A stretch of 60,000 bases of DNA. Origin: Symbiodinium natans (taxonomy: Eukaryota > Sar > Dinophyceae > Suessiales > Symbiodiniaceae). The first letter of the stretch is position 1, and each line of letters starts with the position of its first letter. The notes under the pieces were generated by a model. The model made no database searches and had not been told where the DNA came from. It was given only the letters and a program-made list of their open reading frames with translations. The stretch spans positions 622,001-682,000 of the forward strand of contig CAJNDS010000491.1 in NCBI GenBank assembly GCA_905221605.1, written 5' to 3'. This document shows, in pieces, positions 31,731 through 42,160 of this stretch. The position numbers and the translations under genes were made by a program.

Positions 31731-32273
31731 GTTTGGGGTGCGGGGTTGGTGTACGGGGTGGAAGGCTTAGGGTTTGAGGTCCGTTGTGTTGAGGGTCGGA
31801 GGGTCGTGGGCCTGGCGTCATGTGAGAGAGAGAGAGAGAGAGGAAGAAGTCTTTTTTGCTATACACGCGTGGCACGTGGAAGGGTTTAGGATGGTTTAGT
31901 TTAGGGACTAAGGTGAGGAGATTCGACACCGGCTGGCCTCGAATCGCCGAAAACTCCAAGAGGAGCCAGCAGCACGGCTATTCTGAGTTCTGATGAATCG
32001 CCCCCTGAGACGAGCGGGCCTTTGGGAAAGCACCGTGGGGGTCGTGAGTTGTAAACATCGCTTAAGGTTGATGTTCCGGTTTTCGGCCGGAGCGACGTAT
32101 GTCGAAGTATGCTCTTATAGGACCCAAGATGACAGGACACGGAAGTTTGCGCCACACCTCGCTGCAGTCCCCCAGGCCGAGTGGGCGCAGGTCAAAGAAG
32201 CATTGGACCCCAAACACCTCGAGGCGCGCGGGTGCGAGGGGTGCCGCGGGGGGCCGAGGGGGGCAGGGGTACC

Positions 32274-32302
32274 CTAAACCCTAAACCCTAAACCCTAAAC
32301 CC
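32274..32302 (+). repeat. CCCTAAA telomere-like array
   Basis: Four units ending 14 bases before the acceptor at 32316. Confidence 0.9.
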
Positions 32303-32316
32303 ACTTCGCTGGTCAG

Positions 32317-32418
32317 TTCACTCAACTCACGAAGCTGCAGTGCCAGGAAATCAAGTCGGTGTACCGCATGGGCAACACCTACTCTCCGGGCCCAAATGCT
32401 GATCCAGACTTCTGGTGA
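32317..32418 (+). CDS. terminal exon, function unknown
   Basis: GGTCAG acceptor; 34 codons exactly in frame to TGA: FTQLTKLQCQEIKSVYRM, GNTYSPGPNADPDFW. Well-formed C-terminus. Unidentified; its upstream exons may include the 31658 or 31993-32270 open regions. Confidence 0.55.
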   Translation, partial: FTQLTKLQCQEIKSVYRMGNTYSPGPNADPDFW

Positions 32419-32935
32419 CTCTCAGCATCTGAGTGCAGCCGCGCGCTGCTTCTGACACGTGCTTAGATTTCAAGGAGAAAGAGGACAGGAGTGAACTCGA
32501 GCGCCTGTCATCCACAAGTCAGGCTGACTCATGATGAATCTGGAGAACTTGCTATAGATTTAGTTGCTTCTCATCTTCAGCGAAGCTACTCTAGCAGGGG
32601 CTCGAAGCCTGAAGCTCGAGGTCATGCCAAGTCGGTTCCAAATCAAGTTGCGTGAAGTTACATGCGTTCGACCTTGCGGCACCTCCATTGCTCAGTCACC
32701 TGGCGCAGCGCACAAGCCAAGCATGTATCCCTAAACCTTAAAACCCTGAACCCTAAACCCCTACATGACACATGACTCTCGCATTTGCGAGCCTGCTGAG
32801 CTCGGCAAGAGCCATCAGGGAAGAGATGTTTTATAGGGGCATACATTCGGGGTTCTTTTTATAGGGCTTAATGAGGGTTTAGGGTTTAGGGTTTCTCTAG
32901 CCTAAAGTGGTATATTAAAGTATAAGAGTTAACAG

Positions 32936-33000
32936 CTAAAGAGGCCACCGGCCTCTATGAGCCTGTCCCCGAGGCTTGTGCCGCTTGTGCCCGTGGCTGC
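32936..33000 (+). CDS. candidate internal exon, Cys-containing
   Basis: AACAG acceptor, frame KEATGLYEPVPEACAACARG then C before GTAGCC. CxxC spacing. Function unknown. Confidence 0.4.
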
Positions 33001-33589
33001 GTAGCCAGGTGTCTAGCCGTCGCTCCGAGTAGCATCTGTGGGTCCCCTTACAGGAAATTCGGGCTGGTATACGGATTTAAAATGAACTCCAGTGGACTTG
33101 TATCCTCTTAGATCCTGAGGGAGGTATATGGCTCTGTTTTTTCGTGTTGGGGAACTTGGTGAGCTTCTTCAAGGGTCATTCTCGGCATGCCAGACGTGCT
33201 TCCTCCGCTAATGGTCGAGCTGCCCCTGTCTCCAAAGCGGCAGAGGGGATGACCACAGAAGACTGCTCGTCCCAGCGACAGGCTGCGCGCATGTAGCGCC
33301 GCGCCATTGAGATCTGGATGCGCCCAGGAAGCCTGGGCAGTGTACAGTGTACAGCATCTGGCTCAAGAAAAGCGAGAGAGCAGGGATCTAGGATAACTGG
33401 GCCCTTGAATCGGACTGGTACGAACAACTAACCCGAACAAGATTAATATTTCGCAGATCTCTAGATGCCAATAGTGTTCAAGAGAAGCACCCAGCATAAA
33501 CGAACCATGGGGCAGCAACCAGCCTGTCTGAAAGCCACGCATGATTCCCTATGCAGGGTTCGGGGCTTGTTAGTTGTTCTCAAGCACAT

Positions 33590-33690
33590 GACACGACGCA
33601 CCCAATTGAGGCGCGGGCTCATGATCTTCAGGAAGAAGTTCCGGCGGGTCTTCTATGTTCCCGGGAACCACGACCCTTGCCTCCATCCAA
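33590..33690 (+). CDS. metallophosphoesterase exon with GNHD motif
   Basis: The frame reads LMIFRKKFRRVFYVPGNHD. In calcineurin-like phosphoesterases the GNHD/E motif supplies metal ligands (Asn) and the catalytic His, usually after a hydrophobic VFYVPG strand, as here. Borders are not certain; a possible acceptor is at 33631 (CTTCAG). Continues with the 34306 exon. The first metal motifs (DxH, GDxxD) were not found. Confidence 0.65.
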
Positions 33691-34305
33691 GGGGGGTGGG
33701 TAGTTCGGAGGGGGCCATGGCCCGTTAGCCGTGCAGCGTGGGCTGACAGATTTGTTTGAAGCTCTCACAGCTCACATGTTGGAGGATGGCATGGTGCAAT
33801 CAGATACTTGAGATCGGCTTTCCATCTGCAGCTAGCTATAGAGCCTATCCTGCACCTTTGCTGCTTCAACCTAGATACATGATCTCAAACGGGCTGCCAT
33901 GCTTGAGAAGTTCGGTCTTTCAGGACATGTGGATCCGGCCCAACACGGCCGACTCGACCAAACAGAAGTTTAAGGACTGACAAAGTGTGTGTGAGAGATG
34001 TATTATATACAGGAAGATTTTGACAACGAAAGCCCTCTAGGAGCATCCACCAAGCTAATTCTGGCTTTGTGATGCTTTGTGGAGTTGGAGAGCAGTTCCT
34101 TTTTTGGGGTATAGGGTTGAAGGTTTCATTGAACATGGATGGGTCGAGATGGTAACCTGGTCCAGCATCTTCTTGCCACCATAGCTTGGCGTCTTCTGGG
34201 CCCACCGTGCACCTTTCGTAAAATAAGCCTGGTGCCGCTTTCCTCACCCGTTTCACTCGATTGCATCCGTGCACGTCTATAGACCCTGCAGTTTTTGAGT
34301 TGCAG

Positions 34306-34350
34306 GATTCCATCGACAAGCTCTTGGCTATGCTGGAGATGTGCATCCTG
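34306..34350 (+). CDS. metallophosphoesterase, following exon
   Basis: TTGCAG acceptor, frame DSIDKLLAMLEMC. In this phosphoesterase class the GNHD strand is followed by a DSxxKxxxxLxxC helix, so the stretch fits as the next exon. The donor is unclear. Confidence 0.45.
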
Positions 34351-34666
34351 GCGCCAAAGTGTGGTCTTGTCCTGTGCACTGTAGAGGTCCATATAGCAGC
34401 CCTCTCCTGTATGGACCCTCTCAGAACCAGAAGTAGTTTGCACACGTGGATCACCATGTCCTTTGCGTGGGGTGTTTACATTGCTGCCTGCAGCGGCACA
34501 GTGGCTTTGGGCGGGGGTAGCGCAGATCGGACAGGTGATGAGCTGCTGCATCCTGAACCTACACCTTTTCGGCTCGAGAGCGTTTATGAGAGGGCTGAAG
34601 CGTGCACAGCCCTGACACCCGCAGATAGATCCAGAAAGGCCCTGGTTGCAGTGCTTCTCAAGCAAC

Positions 34667-35710
34667 ATGGGCAACCAGCATGGGAGCTCGGTGCGATGTG
34701 AGGAGCCTTCGGCCAAGAGCCACCCGACCGCTTTTCCCGAGCACGTGAAGCAAGTGCCCCTGACCCCCGACATGGACAGGGAGCAGGGCTTCAAGAAGTA
34801 CAAGAAGTACGATGAGTCCATGGGCCCCTTAGTAGCTGAGTGAGTACACTTTGTGCACTTCTTGGGATGCTATAATTAACCCCCTATAGAACTGAAAGTG
34901 TACACTTTTTTTGCCGGGGCCTATGATCTCAGCAACTAAGGCCCCTTCCCTGACACCTTCGACTTCGCGAACCAGCTGAAGCTCACCGAGGAGCAGGTGA
35001 ATCAGTCCTACGAGCATCAGCTGCCATTCCACATGAAGGCTGACGGTAGCCCAGTGGTGCCCCTTTTTCCCCTTTTTTTGGTTCTAGGTTCCCTTAACAA
35101 AAAAACCAAAAAAATAGCCAACCCCCCCAAAAAAGGGTATCCTTGTCATAATATGGTTCCTGGGCTACCCAAGAAGGTGGATGGCAACGCCAAGCCAGCC
35201 TACTCATCGAAGTGGGAGCGCGCGGTGGCATACCATCATGGACTCTACGTGCCCGAGAAGTACACCTCCACCAAGACTCTTTGTCATATGTTGGGTGTAA
35301 CATTTTACATGCTTTTAAGGGTACTTAAAGCCAATAAAAGTTACATTTTTTAAGGGTACTTAAACCCAAGAAGGAGTGTACACTTAAATTTTTACATACT
35401 ATCCCAACCATGAACTAGGACTGCTGATGACATCCGCCTGGCCGTGGCCGACTACTCGGAGAAGGTCCATAAGGACGCCCCCAAGGATGCCTGCAAGTAC
35501 CTGCAGATCGAGGAGTTCCGCTGCCTGAACGTGTATCAGTATGAAACCCAGCCGGAGGTGGCGGCCAAGAAGTGCATGAAGTGGTGGGACGAGGTGCAGA
35601 AGTGCCAGTGGGACCAGGCGAAGTTCAATGCCGGAACGACCTACATCGAAGGACCCCAGATGCGCCGCCGGCGTGCTTACATCTTCTATCCGGACTTCAA
35701 GTATGCATGA
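34667..35710 (+). CDS. twin-CX9C (CHCH) protein, four exons
   Basis: Exons 34667-34823, 34941-35038, 35177-35274 and 35419-35710 sum to 645 bases, exactly 214 codons plus stop. The C-terminal third has CKYLQIEEFRC and CMKWWDEVQKC, two CX9C pairs separated by 16 residues, the hallmark of CHCH proteins of the mitochondrial intermembrane space, folded by the Mia40 disulfide relay. The N-terminus MGNQHGSS suits N-myristoylation. Myristoylated CHCH proteins include complex I subunit NDUFB7 and MICOS subunit MIC19, so either is possible; I cannot choose. The start is the first ATG of the open frame. Introns use GC-AG, GC-AG and GA-AG and look like inserted elements. It lies within the span between metallophosphoesterase exons. 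Confidence 0.85.
34824..34940. mobile_element. introner-like element forming a GC-AG intron
   Basis: The 8-base GGCCCCTT occurs at both borders (34823-34830 and 34940-34947). Just inside, AGTAGCTGAG and CTCAGCAACT are inverted. Removing one target copy plus the element restores an uninterrupted frame (ESM-GPFPDTFDF). The retained copy gives GC at the donor and AG/G at the acceptor. Confidence 0.8.
35039..35176. mobile_element. introner-like element forming a second GC-AG intron
   Basis: GAAGGCTG and GAAGGTGG (7 of 8 identical) flank an element with inverted ends CGGTAGCCCAG and CTGGGCTACC. Splicing as GC...AG joins FHMK to VDGNAK in frame. Interior sequence differs from the first intron. Confidence 0.75.
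35275..35418. mobile_element. GA-AG intron, probable introner-like element
   Basis: GACT at the donor (AA/GACT) and after the acceptor (AG/GACT) restores TSTKT-ADDIR in frame. The interior has two AAGGGTACTTAAA copies and TCAT-GTTGGG / CCCAACCATGA inverted ends. Confidence 0.7.
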
Positions 35711-35975
35711 TCCGGTGTGCAGCAAGGGGGTCCTGTTCTCCTTCTATGTGTTTGCCAACTTGACTGTGATGATCGCTATCCACATGGGCTGGAAAGTCAG
35801 ACATTTTTGTCAGCGCTGAAAACACTAAAAGCCGGCTGCTTGCTGGATGCTTGCTTTTGACCCAGGGGTCTGCCCTGAAAACGATGGGGGCATCTGGGGT
35901 GTTCGGGTTGCTTGGGGCCTGTCAATTGAGGTGACAAAATCGGCGCCGAAATGCTGCCTGCCGAGGCCACAGACC

Positions 35976-36040
35976 CTAAACCCTAAACCCTAAACCCTAA
36001 ACCCTAAACCCTAAACCCTAAACCCTAAACCCTAAACCCC
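35976..36040 (+). repeat. CCCTAAA telomere-like array
   Basis: Nine perfect units, ending five bases before an acceptor. Confidence 0.95.
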
Positions 36041-36045
36041 TTCAG

Positions 36046-36165
36046 TTGTGGCAATGTGTGGCCCAGATGGCCTGGGGATCCAAGGGCTCTGCAGTCTTCA
36101 CTGGTGGGGTCTTCAAATATGGCAGTGCTGCGGGGCTTGGCTTAGGAGACAACGGCGACGGCCAT
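36046..36165 (+). CDS. glycine-rich exon, MIC10-like or RCC1-like
   Basis: CTTCAG acceptor, 40 codons in frame, GTAGGG donor: LWQCVAQMAWGSKGSAVFTG then GVFKYGSAAGLGLGDNGDGH. The single Cys after W, followed by glycine-rich hydrophobic stretches ending YGSAAGLGLGD, resembles the MICOS subunit MIC10; the GLGLGD could instead be an RCC1 blade. Only one exon is seen, so this stays a guess. It is flanked by CCCTAAA upstream and TTTAGGG downstream. Confidence 0.4.
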
Positions 36166-36819
36166 GTAGGGTTTAGGGTTTTCTTTAAAGCTTTTGTCGG
36201 ACAATGAGCGAAAAGGAAAGGTGGTCGAGGCGTGCAGGCCGTTTAGGATTCTAGCCCGTTGAGGCGACCAGTGCTCGATTCCTCGCAGGTCATGCAGGAT
36301 GTGTACGTTGCTTTGGGCTGAGTGGCTTCGTGTCGACGTTGAGCTCAGAGACCTTGTTGCAGCCTGCCTCAGCAAACGAAGAGCCCTGACTCTTCAGCGG
36401 GCTTTTGGGGACGTGCCACTTGTCACACTCTCTGCTCTCCATGTTGTCCATAAGTCAGTAAGCAGCAGAAAAACCAAATATGCACGTTCAGAAGTGAACG
36501 TTGCAACCAAAGCCCGAACGGCCGCAAACCCTCTTGCCAGCCGTTGGCCGGCAGAGGAGCACTTTTCGTACACAGGACTGCTCCATGAATTGCTTCATGC
36601 TCCTACCTCCGGTCTTGCCATGCCTTGCCTGGGAATCCCACATCCACGGCAAGGTCCCACTCTTGTCCTGGTGGAGCTGTACGTCCGACCCTCATAGGTC
36701 TTACCTGCTACTTGAGCTGTTCAGTCATCCCAAGGACAGCTCACTGGTATTGTTGGGTTCCGGTGAAGCTTTCGAACTTCAAGTCGCGAGACGGTGAGGG
36801 ATCACGATCGTCTGATGCT

Positions 36820-37025
36820 TGATTACGAGTTCTGGCCGCCCGTGGCCCTGATCACCCCTGGGTTTATAAACCCTGGCTACATCTTGCCTGACTTTTTTGA
36901 AGTAAAGTCTTTAGTTGGCCCCTAGCTAGCAGAAACTCGGATGCATCCTGAAGAAGCAAGGAAGCACGGCTATGTAGACCCGGAACGTGTGGATGGGTGT
37001 CTAGCCCCCATGGGCCCGGGTTCAG
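36820..37025 (+). CDS. possible exons, function unknown
   Basis: Two protein-like patches: LDYEFWPPVALITPGFINPG at 36820-36900 and ETRMHPEEARKHGYVDPERV at about 36928-36995. Borders not resolved. Confidence 0.3.
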
Positions 37026-37387
37026 AGTAGAGCCAGAAGCCCTGCCATCAAACGTTCAACCTGCGTACCTCATGCTGACACATGACCAGTAGGCGGCCTA
37101 ATCCGCAATCCTCCAACCCATCGCGCGCTTGGAACCTTGACTGATGAGGTTTTGCGAGGGCGACCCACGCCCAGACGACGTGCGCTACGATTCGTTTTGT
37201 AAGCCACAGCCCTGGTGCCAAGCCACCTGTGCAGGGGGTGGGTTCTTGGTTAGGAAGCCCTTTGGCACTCCTGTGAAGCTTCAAGATGTCGCACGCGGCA
37301 TGTGCTGGCTTAGCTCCAAGATCTCTTCCATGTTCCAAAAAGGTTCGAAAGGCCCCCAAAATTGCACCGCTCCTTCCTCCGAAGGTG

Positions 37388-37616
37388 GCCCATGGGTGAG
37401 GAGGGGGCACACAAGTACTTCCTGCTGTGGAATGACTACTTTGTCCGCCGCATCAAGAAGCAACAGGAGCCATGGGTGTGGTGTGCCTTTACGAGTCCAG
37501 GTGCTAGCTCGCCACAGCTTGCTGTTTTCCGAACGTCGGGGTTCAAGTTGGATCGCAAGCTGTTGCAGTGGGCTGTTGGTGATTGTTTGTCAACATCAGG
37601 CCGCAGAGTAGCCTGA
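37388..37616 (+). CDS. candidate terminal exon, function unknown
   Basis: From [19 protein letters not shown] through [15 protein letters not shown] and [19 protein letters not shown] to TGA at 37614. About 75 codons, aromatic-rich, protein-like. No family recognised. Confidence 0.45.
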
Positions 37617-37869
37617 GCAAGCATGAAGCTTTGGGAGCCTCAGCCATTCACAGTGCTTCCTAGACACTGTGGCAGCCTTGATCGTTCCCGGGGGGGGGGG
37701 GGGAGACGTCTCCTGAAGATCCACAAGCCCTTTGGCAGGAGGAAAGGGGCCGAAAGGGCGATGTCATCACCTTCAGCCACTTCCTGTGCGGGGCTCGGTT
37801 TGGCTGGAGCTCACATGGATGTTTGTGCAAGTACTATAGCTACTAAAAACTGCTACCAAGACTTTAGTG

Positions 37870-37950
37870 ATTTTCATCGTGCTATTGCTGCTACTGCGAC
37901 TGCTACTGCTACTGCTACTGCTACTCATACTCCTCCTACTCCCCCCCCAT
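37870..37950 (+). repeat. (ACTGCT)n microsatellite
   Basis: Imperfect ACTGCTACTGCT run passing into ACTCCTCCT. Confidence 0.85.
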
Positions 37951-38683
37951 CCCCAAGTGCGACGGATGCTGCAGAAGCCGTCAACACTTGAACCTTAAAT
38001 GCCGAAACGTGCAACCCATATTCTTTTGCGGGTTGCACTGTGCGTGTTCGGGGTTTGTGCTCTTGCATGAGGTGAAAAAATGTTGGGCTGCGCTGTCTGT
38101 GTTAGAGGGGTTTAGAGTTGAAGGTTTAGGGGAAGGGTGTTTGAGGTTGCACTGTCCCTGTGTTTGGGTTTCGGGCCCTAATTTGTTCGGCTTGCACTGT
38201 CTGTGCATTGGGTTCGACATGCTGTAAATACCATAGCAGTCGTGCTTGTCGAACATAGTGATAATCGACATGCACATGTTCGTTGAGAGTTGGGGGCAGA
38301 TTCCTTAGCTTGAAACGCCACAGTGACCCCTCCTCTGAAAGGAACATCATGACTGGAGAGCATGTGGGCATGCTCAGTCCATGCATCAAAGACCAAGAGT
38401 GTACAAGTAGCCGCACGGGCTCAAAGGCTCAAAGACGTAGCCTGCCCATTTTCCTGCAGCTAAACGTTTCCCCCCACTGGTTGATGGAATTAGCCGTTGC
38501 CTTGCTCCGCCTTGGGTTTCCGCCTCGGGGCTCGTGCAATCGGCGGTGGGCGTACCAAAAGACAGGCTGGCAAAGCTGGCAAACCACGACAGCCTTTAGG
38601 CTGCCAGTCTCAGGGCATGCGGGTTCATAGCTTTCCAACCCCAAACCCAAAACCCTAAACCCTAAACCGTGCAGGTGGGACGG

Positions 38684-40131
38684 ATGCCGCGGGGCGTCCT
38701 CTTGGCAGCGGCAGGGGGAGTTATCTCTCAGTCGACTGCCCTGGCATCGGTCTGCCCAGACAACTGGGGTCGGATCGGGGAGAGGTGCTACGCGGCACCA
38801 CCCTGCGACCATGCACTTGACGCTAGGTCGCGATTGTTTTTCGAGTTTAGAAGCGATGACCCCCAGCCCTCACAGCACGCCGGCTGCCAAGATGAGGATC
38901 CCTTTCTGGGTGCCCACACGGGCCCGACATTTCGGGTACCCCCAATAAGGGACCATGATTACAGACAATGGCCCTGACTGCAAAAGGAGACGTGGGCCGC
39001 AGCGGAGGGGCTGTGCGCAGAGATGGCTCCTGGGGGACACCTCATGTCTGGCACCCAAGAGGACTTGTCCCGGGCCGTGATGTATCTGTACCATTGCGAA
39101 GTCAATGGAAGTTTGATAAATTGGTGGTTGTCGGTGAAGCTTTTCAGGTAAGGGCATATGGGGTCCAAGAGTTTGGGGGCGCCCAGCAGGGTTGTTTTTG
39201 CGCAGCTGCAGCTGCAGCTGGACCCGTTTTGTGCACATCTTCATTTTCTCATGCGAGATGGGGGGACACTGGCCGCCGATACCCTTAAGTTGCAAGACGG
39301 GCGCATGCATGATTTTTCTGCCCACGTGCTCTGTCATGTTCACGCTTCCTTTTGGTTTGTACGGAAACTGCGGTACAGCCCCGCCCTGGGCAGACTGAGC
39401 ATGATGTTCGGGAGGTGTAGGAATTTCCTGGTGGGCAGCTCTCTGCGCTAGTACTCGTTCCATTGCCTCGTTTCCCGTCATAGAAATTCTCAGCTCCTAC
39501 TGCGAATCCGAGTCGCTGCACAAGGTTTCCTTCACACTTTGTGGCTTCATGTTCAGGCAGATATTGAAAAGTTTCTGTGCAGAAGTAAGCTAAACAAACT
39601 CCCCTCGTCTGCTTGCTGCGACCCGGCAACAAGCTCGAGCACACGTTGTTATATTCATTGCGAACTGAACCGACGCCACATGGGGGTTGAGCTAAAGAGG
39701 TCCTTGTCGGAAAAACTTGGGAATTTGGTAGGTTTTTTCTGGCAACATGTGGCATCGTGCTTTTGAGAGCTGTTAAATATCAAGAAACCAGGCATCCTGG
39801 CATATTCGCGATGGACTGGGAGTACGTCTTCTGGACTGGCCTCAATGAGCTTGAGCAGAAGGGGGTTTGGAGCTGGTCAAGCGGGGAGGAGGGCACGCAG
39901 GCGACCTGCTTTGTCAGGCTTCAAGGTGTGCAGGGATGCCCTAAACCTTGCCTAGGTACTAAATCCTGGTCCGCCCACATAGAACAGGTGACCTGGTTCG
40001 AAGGCGAGCCGAACGACTTCTTGGGCAGAGACGAGCGGTGTGCCGCAGCCTTGCCGGCAGCGTACCTTTTCGATGCGTCCTGCGAGGTCACAGAAAGTGT
40101 GAAAATGCCGATGCGCGGCAAACCGTTGTAA
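38684..40131 (+). CDS. secreted C-type lectin domain protein
   Basis: Exon 1 (about 38675-38785) starts at ATG 38684 with MPRGVLLAAAGGVISQSTAL, a signal-peptide-like stretch, then CPDNWGRIGERCY, the canonical start of a C-type lectin domain. Exon 2 (about 38983-39078) reads ETWAAAEGLCAEMAPGGHLM and SGTQEDLSRAV, the WxxAxxxC helix and H-L strand. A later exon to 39900 has VFWTGLNELEQKGVWSWSSG, and 39988-40131 has VTWFEGEPNDFLGRDERCAA to the stop: WxW, W and GEPN motifs. EPN implies mannose-type calcium-dependent binding in the family. The 39901-39987 intron is GC-AG. The middle junctions are not resolved, so intermediate exons may be missing. Confidence 0.75.
39901..39987. mobile_element. introner-like GC-AG intron inside the lectin gene
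   Basis: CAGGCGACCTG spans the donor and CAGGTGACCTG the acceptor, a direct repeat with one mismatch. Excision joins SGEEGTQ to VTWFEGEPND in frame across the most conserved part of the lectin domain. Confidence 0.75.
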
Positions 40132-42160
40132 CAAAAGCCATGCATGACCACATCTGCATTCAATTCACTTAGCCATCGTGAAGGGCGCCTACCTTTCAAG
40201 ATGGCTTTCACTGTTGGGGCATTCCAGCACTGCTTTAAGAGTACTGGTTTAGGGTTAGGGGCCAAAAAGCGGCGACAGTTCTAGGAGCATGCATACGGGA
40301 CCGAGGTGCAAAGCGCGACACGCACCCACCCACGAGCCAAAATGGACACGCCTCAAAAAATGCACGGGACCGTGGAAACACGATTTGAGCGCTCAAAGGT
40401 TAGTTCACGGGCCCAGAAAAAGGCGAGCACGATTTGGCACCCTCCGCGAGGCCATTTTTCATGTTTGGTTTTGTTTTGCGAACTGCGAGCACGGCTCCAA
40501 GGCCTTTAAAACTGGTGTAGAAGTTTAGCTTATAGCTTGCCACCCGCTGCAGCTGCCCAGGCACGCAAGCCTTACGCTACCCCAGCTGCCCAGGCACGCA
40601 AGCCTTACGCTCCCCCCCAGCTGCCAGAGAAAGCTCTTAAGGGCATTTTTGGGATGCCTCTTGATGTTGCGGGCGTGACATGCGCATGGCGCCCAGGCGA
40701 GAGCGTCATGTGCACGTGAAAAAACCCATTGAGATCATCGTGCCCGCTTGTAAATGCACGCGGCACCGAGGGGATACCGAGAGTGTGGGCTCGGTGAACA
40801 GCCGTGGGGTGCAGTTGCGCGCCAGGGATCTACGTCTTCCTACCCTGAATGTCAGAACCCTCAACATGCAAGTTAGGAAATCTCCTCAATGCATGAGAAA
40901 ATCCTGCCTGTGGCAGATACTCGTAACCCTATATAAGGCATCCGAAGACCCCCTAAAACAGCCAGATCCTGGAGGTGAGAATGCGCTACCTCTGCAGTAC
41001 GGAGGCGAACCTTTCCAACTGCCCCACGATCTCATGGCATCCATTTTTTTTGGTTTGCAATATAGAGCTGCCTGCAAAAGACACGGATCCCAGTTCTGGT
41101 TCCTAGTCATGGTGGCTTGGAAACAGAGGTTGGGTCTCAAGGTGTCCTAGGGCGTGTTTTGCCGCGGTTGGCCGGACATTTTTTGGGACGGCCGGCGCTG
41201 TCAGACACATTTTTTGAGTGTGTTGCCGGGAGAATATCCTCGCAGGCGCGATGACTTTGGCCTTTGGGAAAGAAGAGCAAGTTATCAATGATGCGAGAGC
41301 ACTTCCCGGGGTGCAAGAAAGTTTCGCGCAGTCGAACTTTGCAGTTTGACCGCGCGAAATATGGGAATGCTTCGAGCAAGTAGGGCGACCGCTTTATGGT
41401 TCTTGAGGTGCAGGGCAGCTTAAGGGGTTTGGTTTCAGGGCCCAGCAGCCCTGCCCATATAACTATAAGCCAATGACCCAAAGCAACGCACCCCGAAAAC
41501 CCCGAGCAGCGCAAGCCGACATCCCAAAGCAGCGCAGCCCGGAGTGTGGGATGTAGGTCGAAGAGCTGTAACAAACGTGCAGTTGCGCAGCTGCGCAAAG
41601 AGGCAAGAAGGCTGCGAACATCAGTGTTTTGGGAATGTTTAAGGCCGGGCAAACGTGGTAAACGCGGCCTTGTGCCAGAAGAGTCCCACGTTTACCGAGA
41701 ATGGTCGCCGTCGTCCGTCTCCAGTAGGAAGTCTTGGACTCTTCATCATTTCCTCGCAGACCAGCTCAAGTATTAGGTGAATGCATCATCTGGAGCTCCA
41801 AAATTTAGAGGGTTTAGGGTTTAGGGTTTAGGGTTTAGGGTTTAGGGTTTAGGGTTTTGAGGAGATGCACTTTCTCGAACTCAGGTGCCAACCCCTGTCC
41901 TGATGTGTCCGAGGAGGGCTGGAGCAGCCGTTGGCCTTGTCAGCAGCAGGAGCAAGAATTTGGGGTCTGGGTTGTTGAGCCCCCCCTCCACCCCCCCAAA
42001 CCCGAGGCCTCGAAACCCCACTCCTGTTGGGTCCACACAGGGCTGTTGTTTTATGGTTAGTTCGTGTTCGGGCATCGAGATATATCGAGATGATGTTCTG
42101 CTTCAATAGTGGCTCCAGGATGATCGCGGGGCCTCATCCAAAAGTAAGGGTACTTCATGG
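40132..42160. other. no confident gene
   Basis: At 40540-40615 a unit of about 33 bases coding QARKPYA is repeated twice. TTTAGGG repeats at 41810-41855. Open frames at 40680-41150 and on the minus strand at 41137-41652 do not look like protein. Confidence 0.4.
41810..41855 (+). repeat. TTTAGGG telomere-like array
   Basis: Seven units. Confidence 0.95.

Noticed and set aside
34126-34821. Minus-strand open frame of 231 codons
   Set aside because: Antisense to the metallophosphoesterase exon and the first CHCH exon; shadow of coding sequence.
38912-38972. Family C element in the lectin intron
   Set aside because: Only short pieces (TTTCGGGTACCCCCAATAAG) match and no complementary second end was found, so it is not listed as an element.
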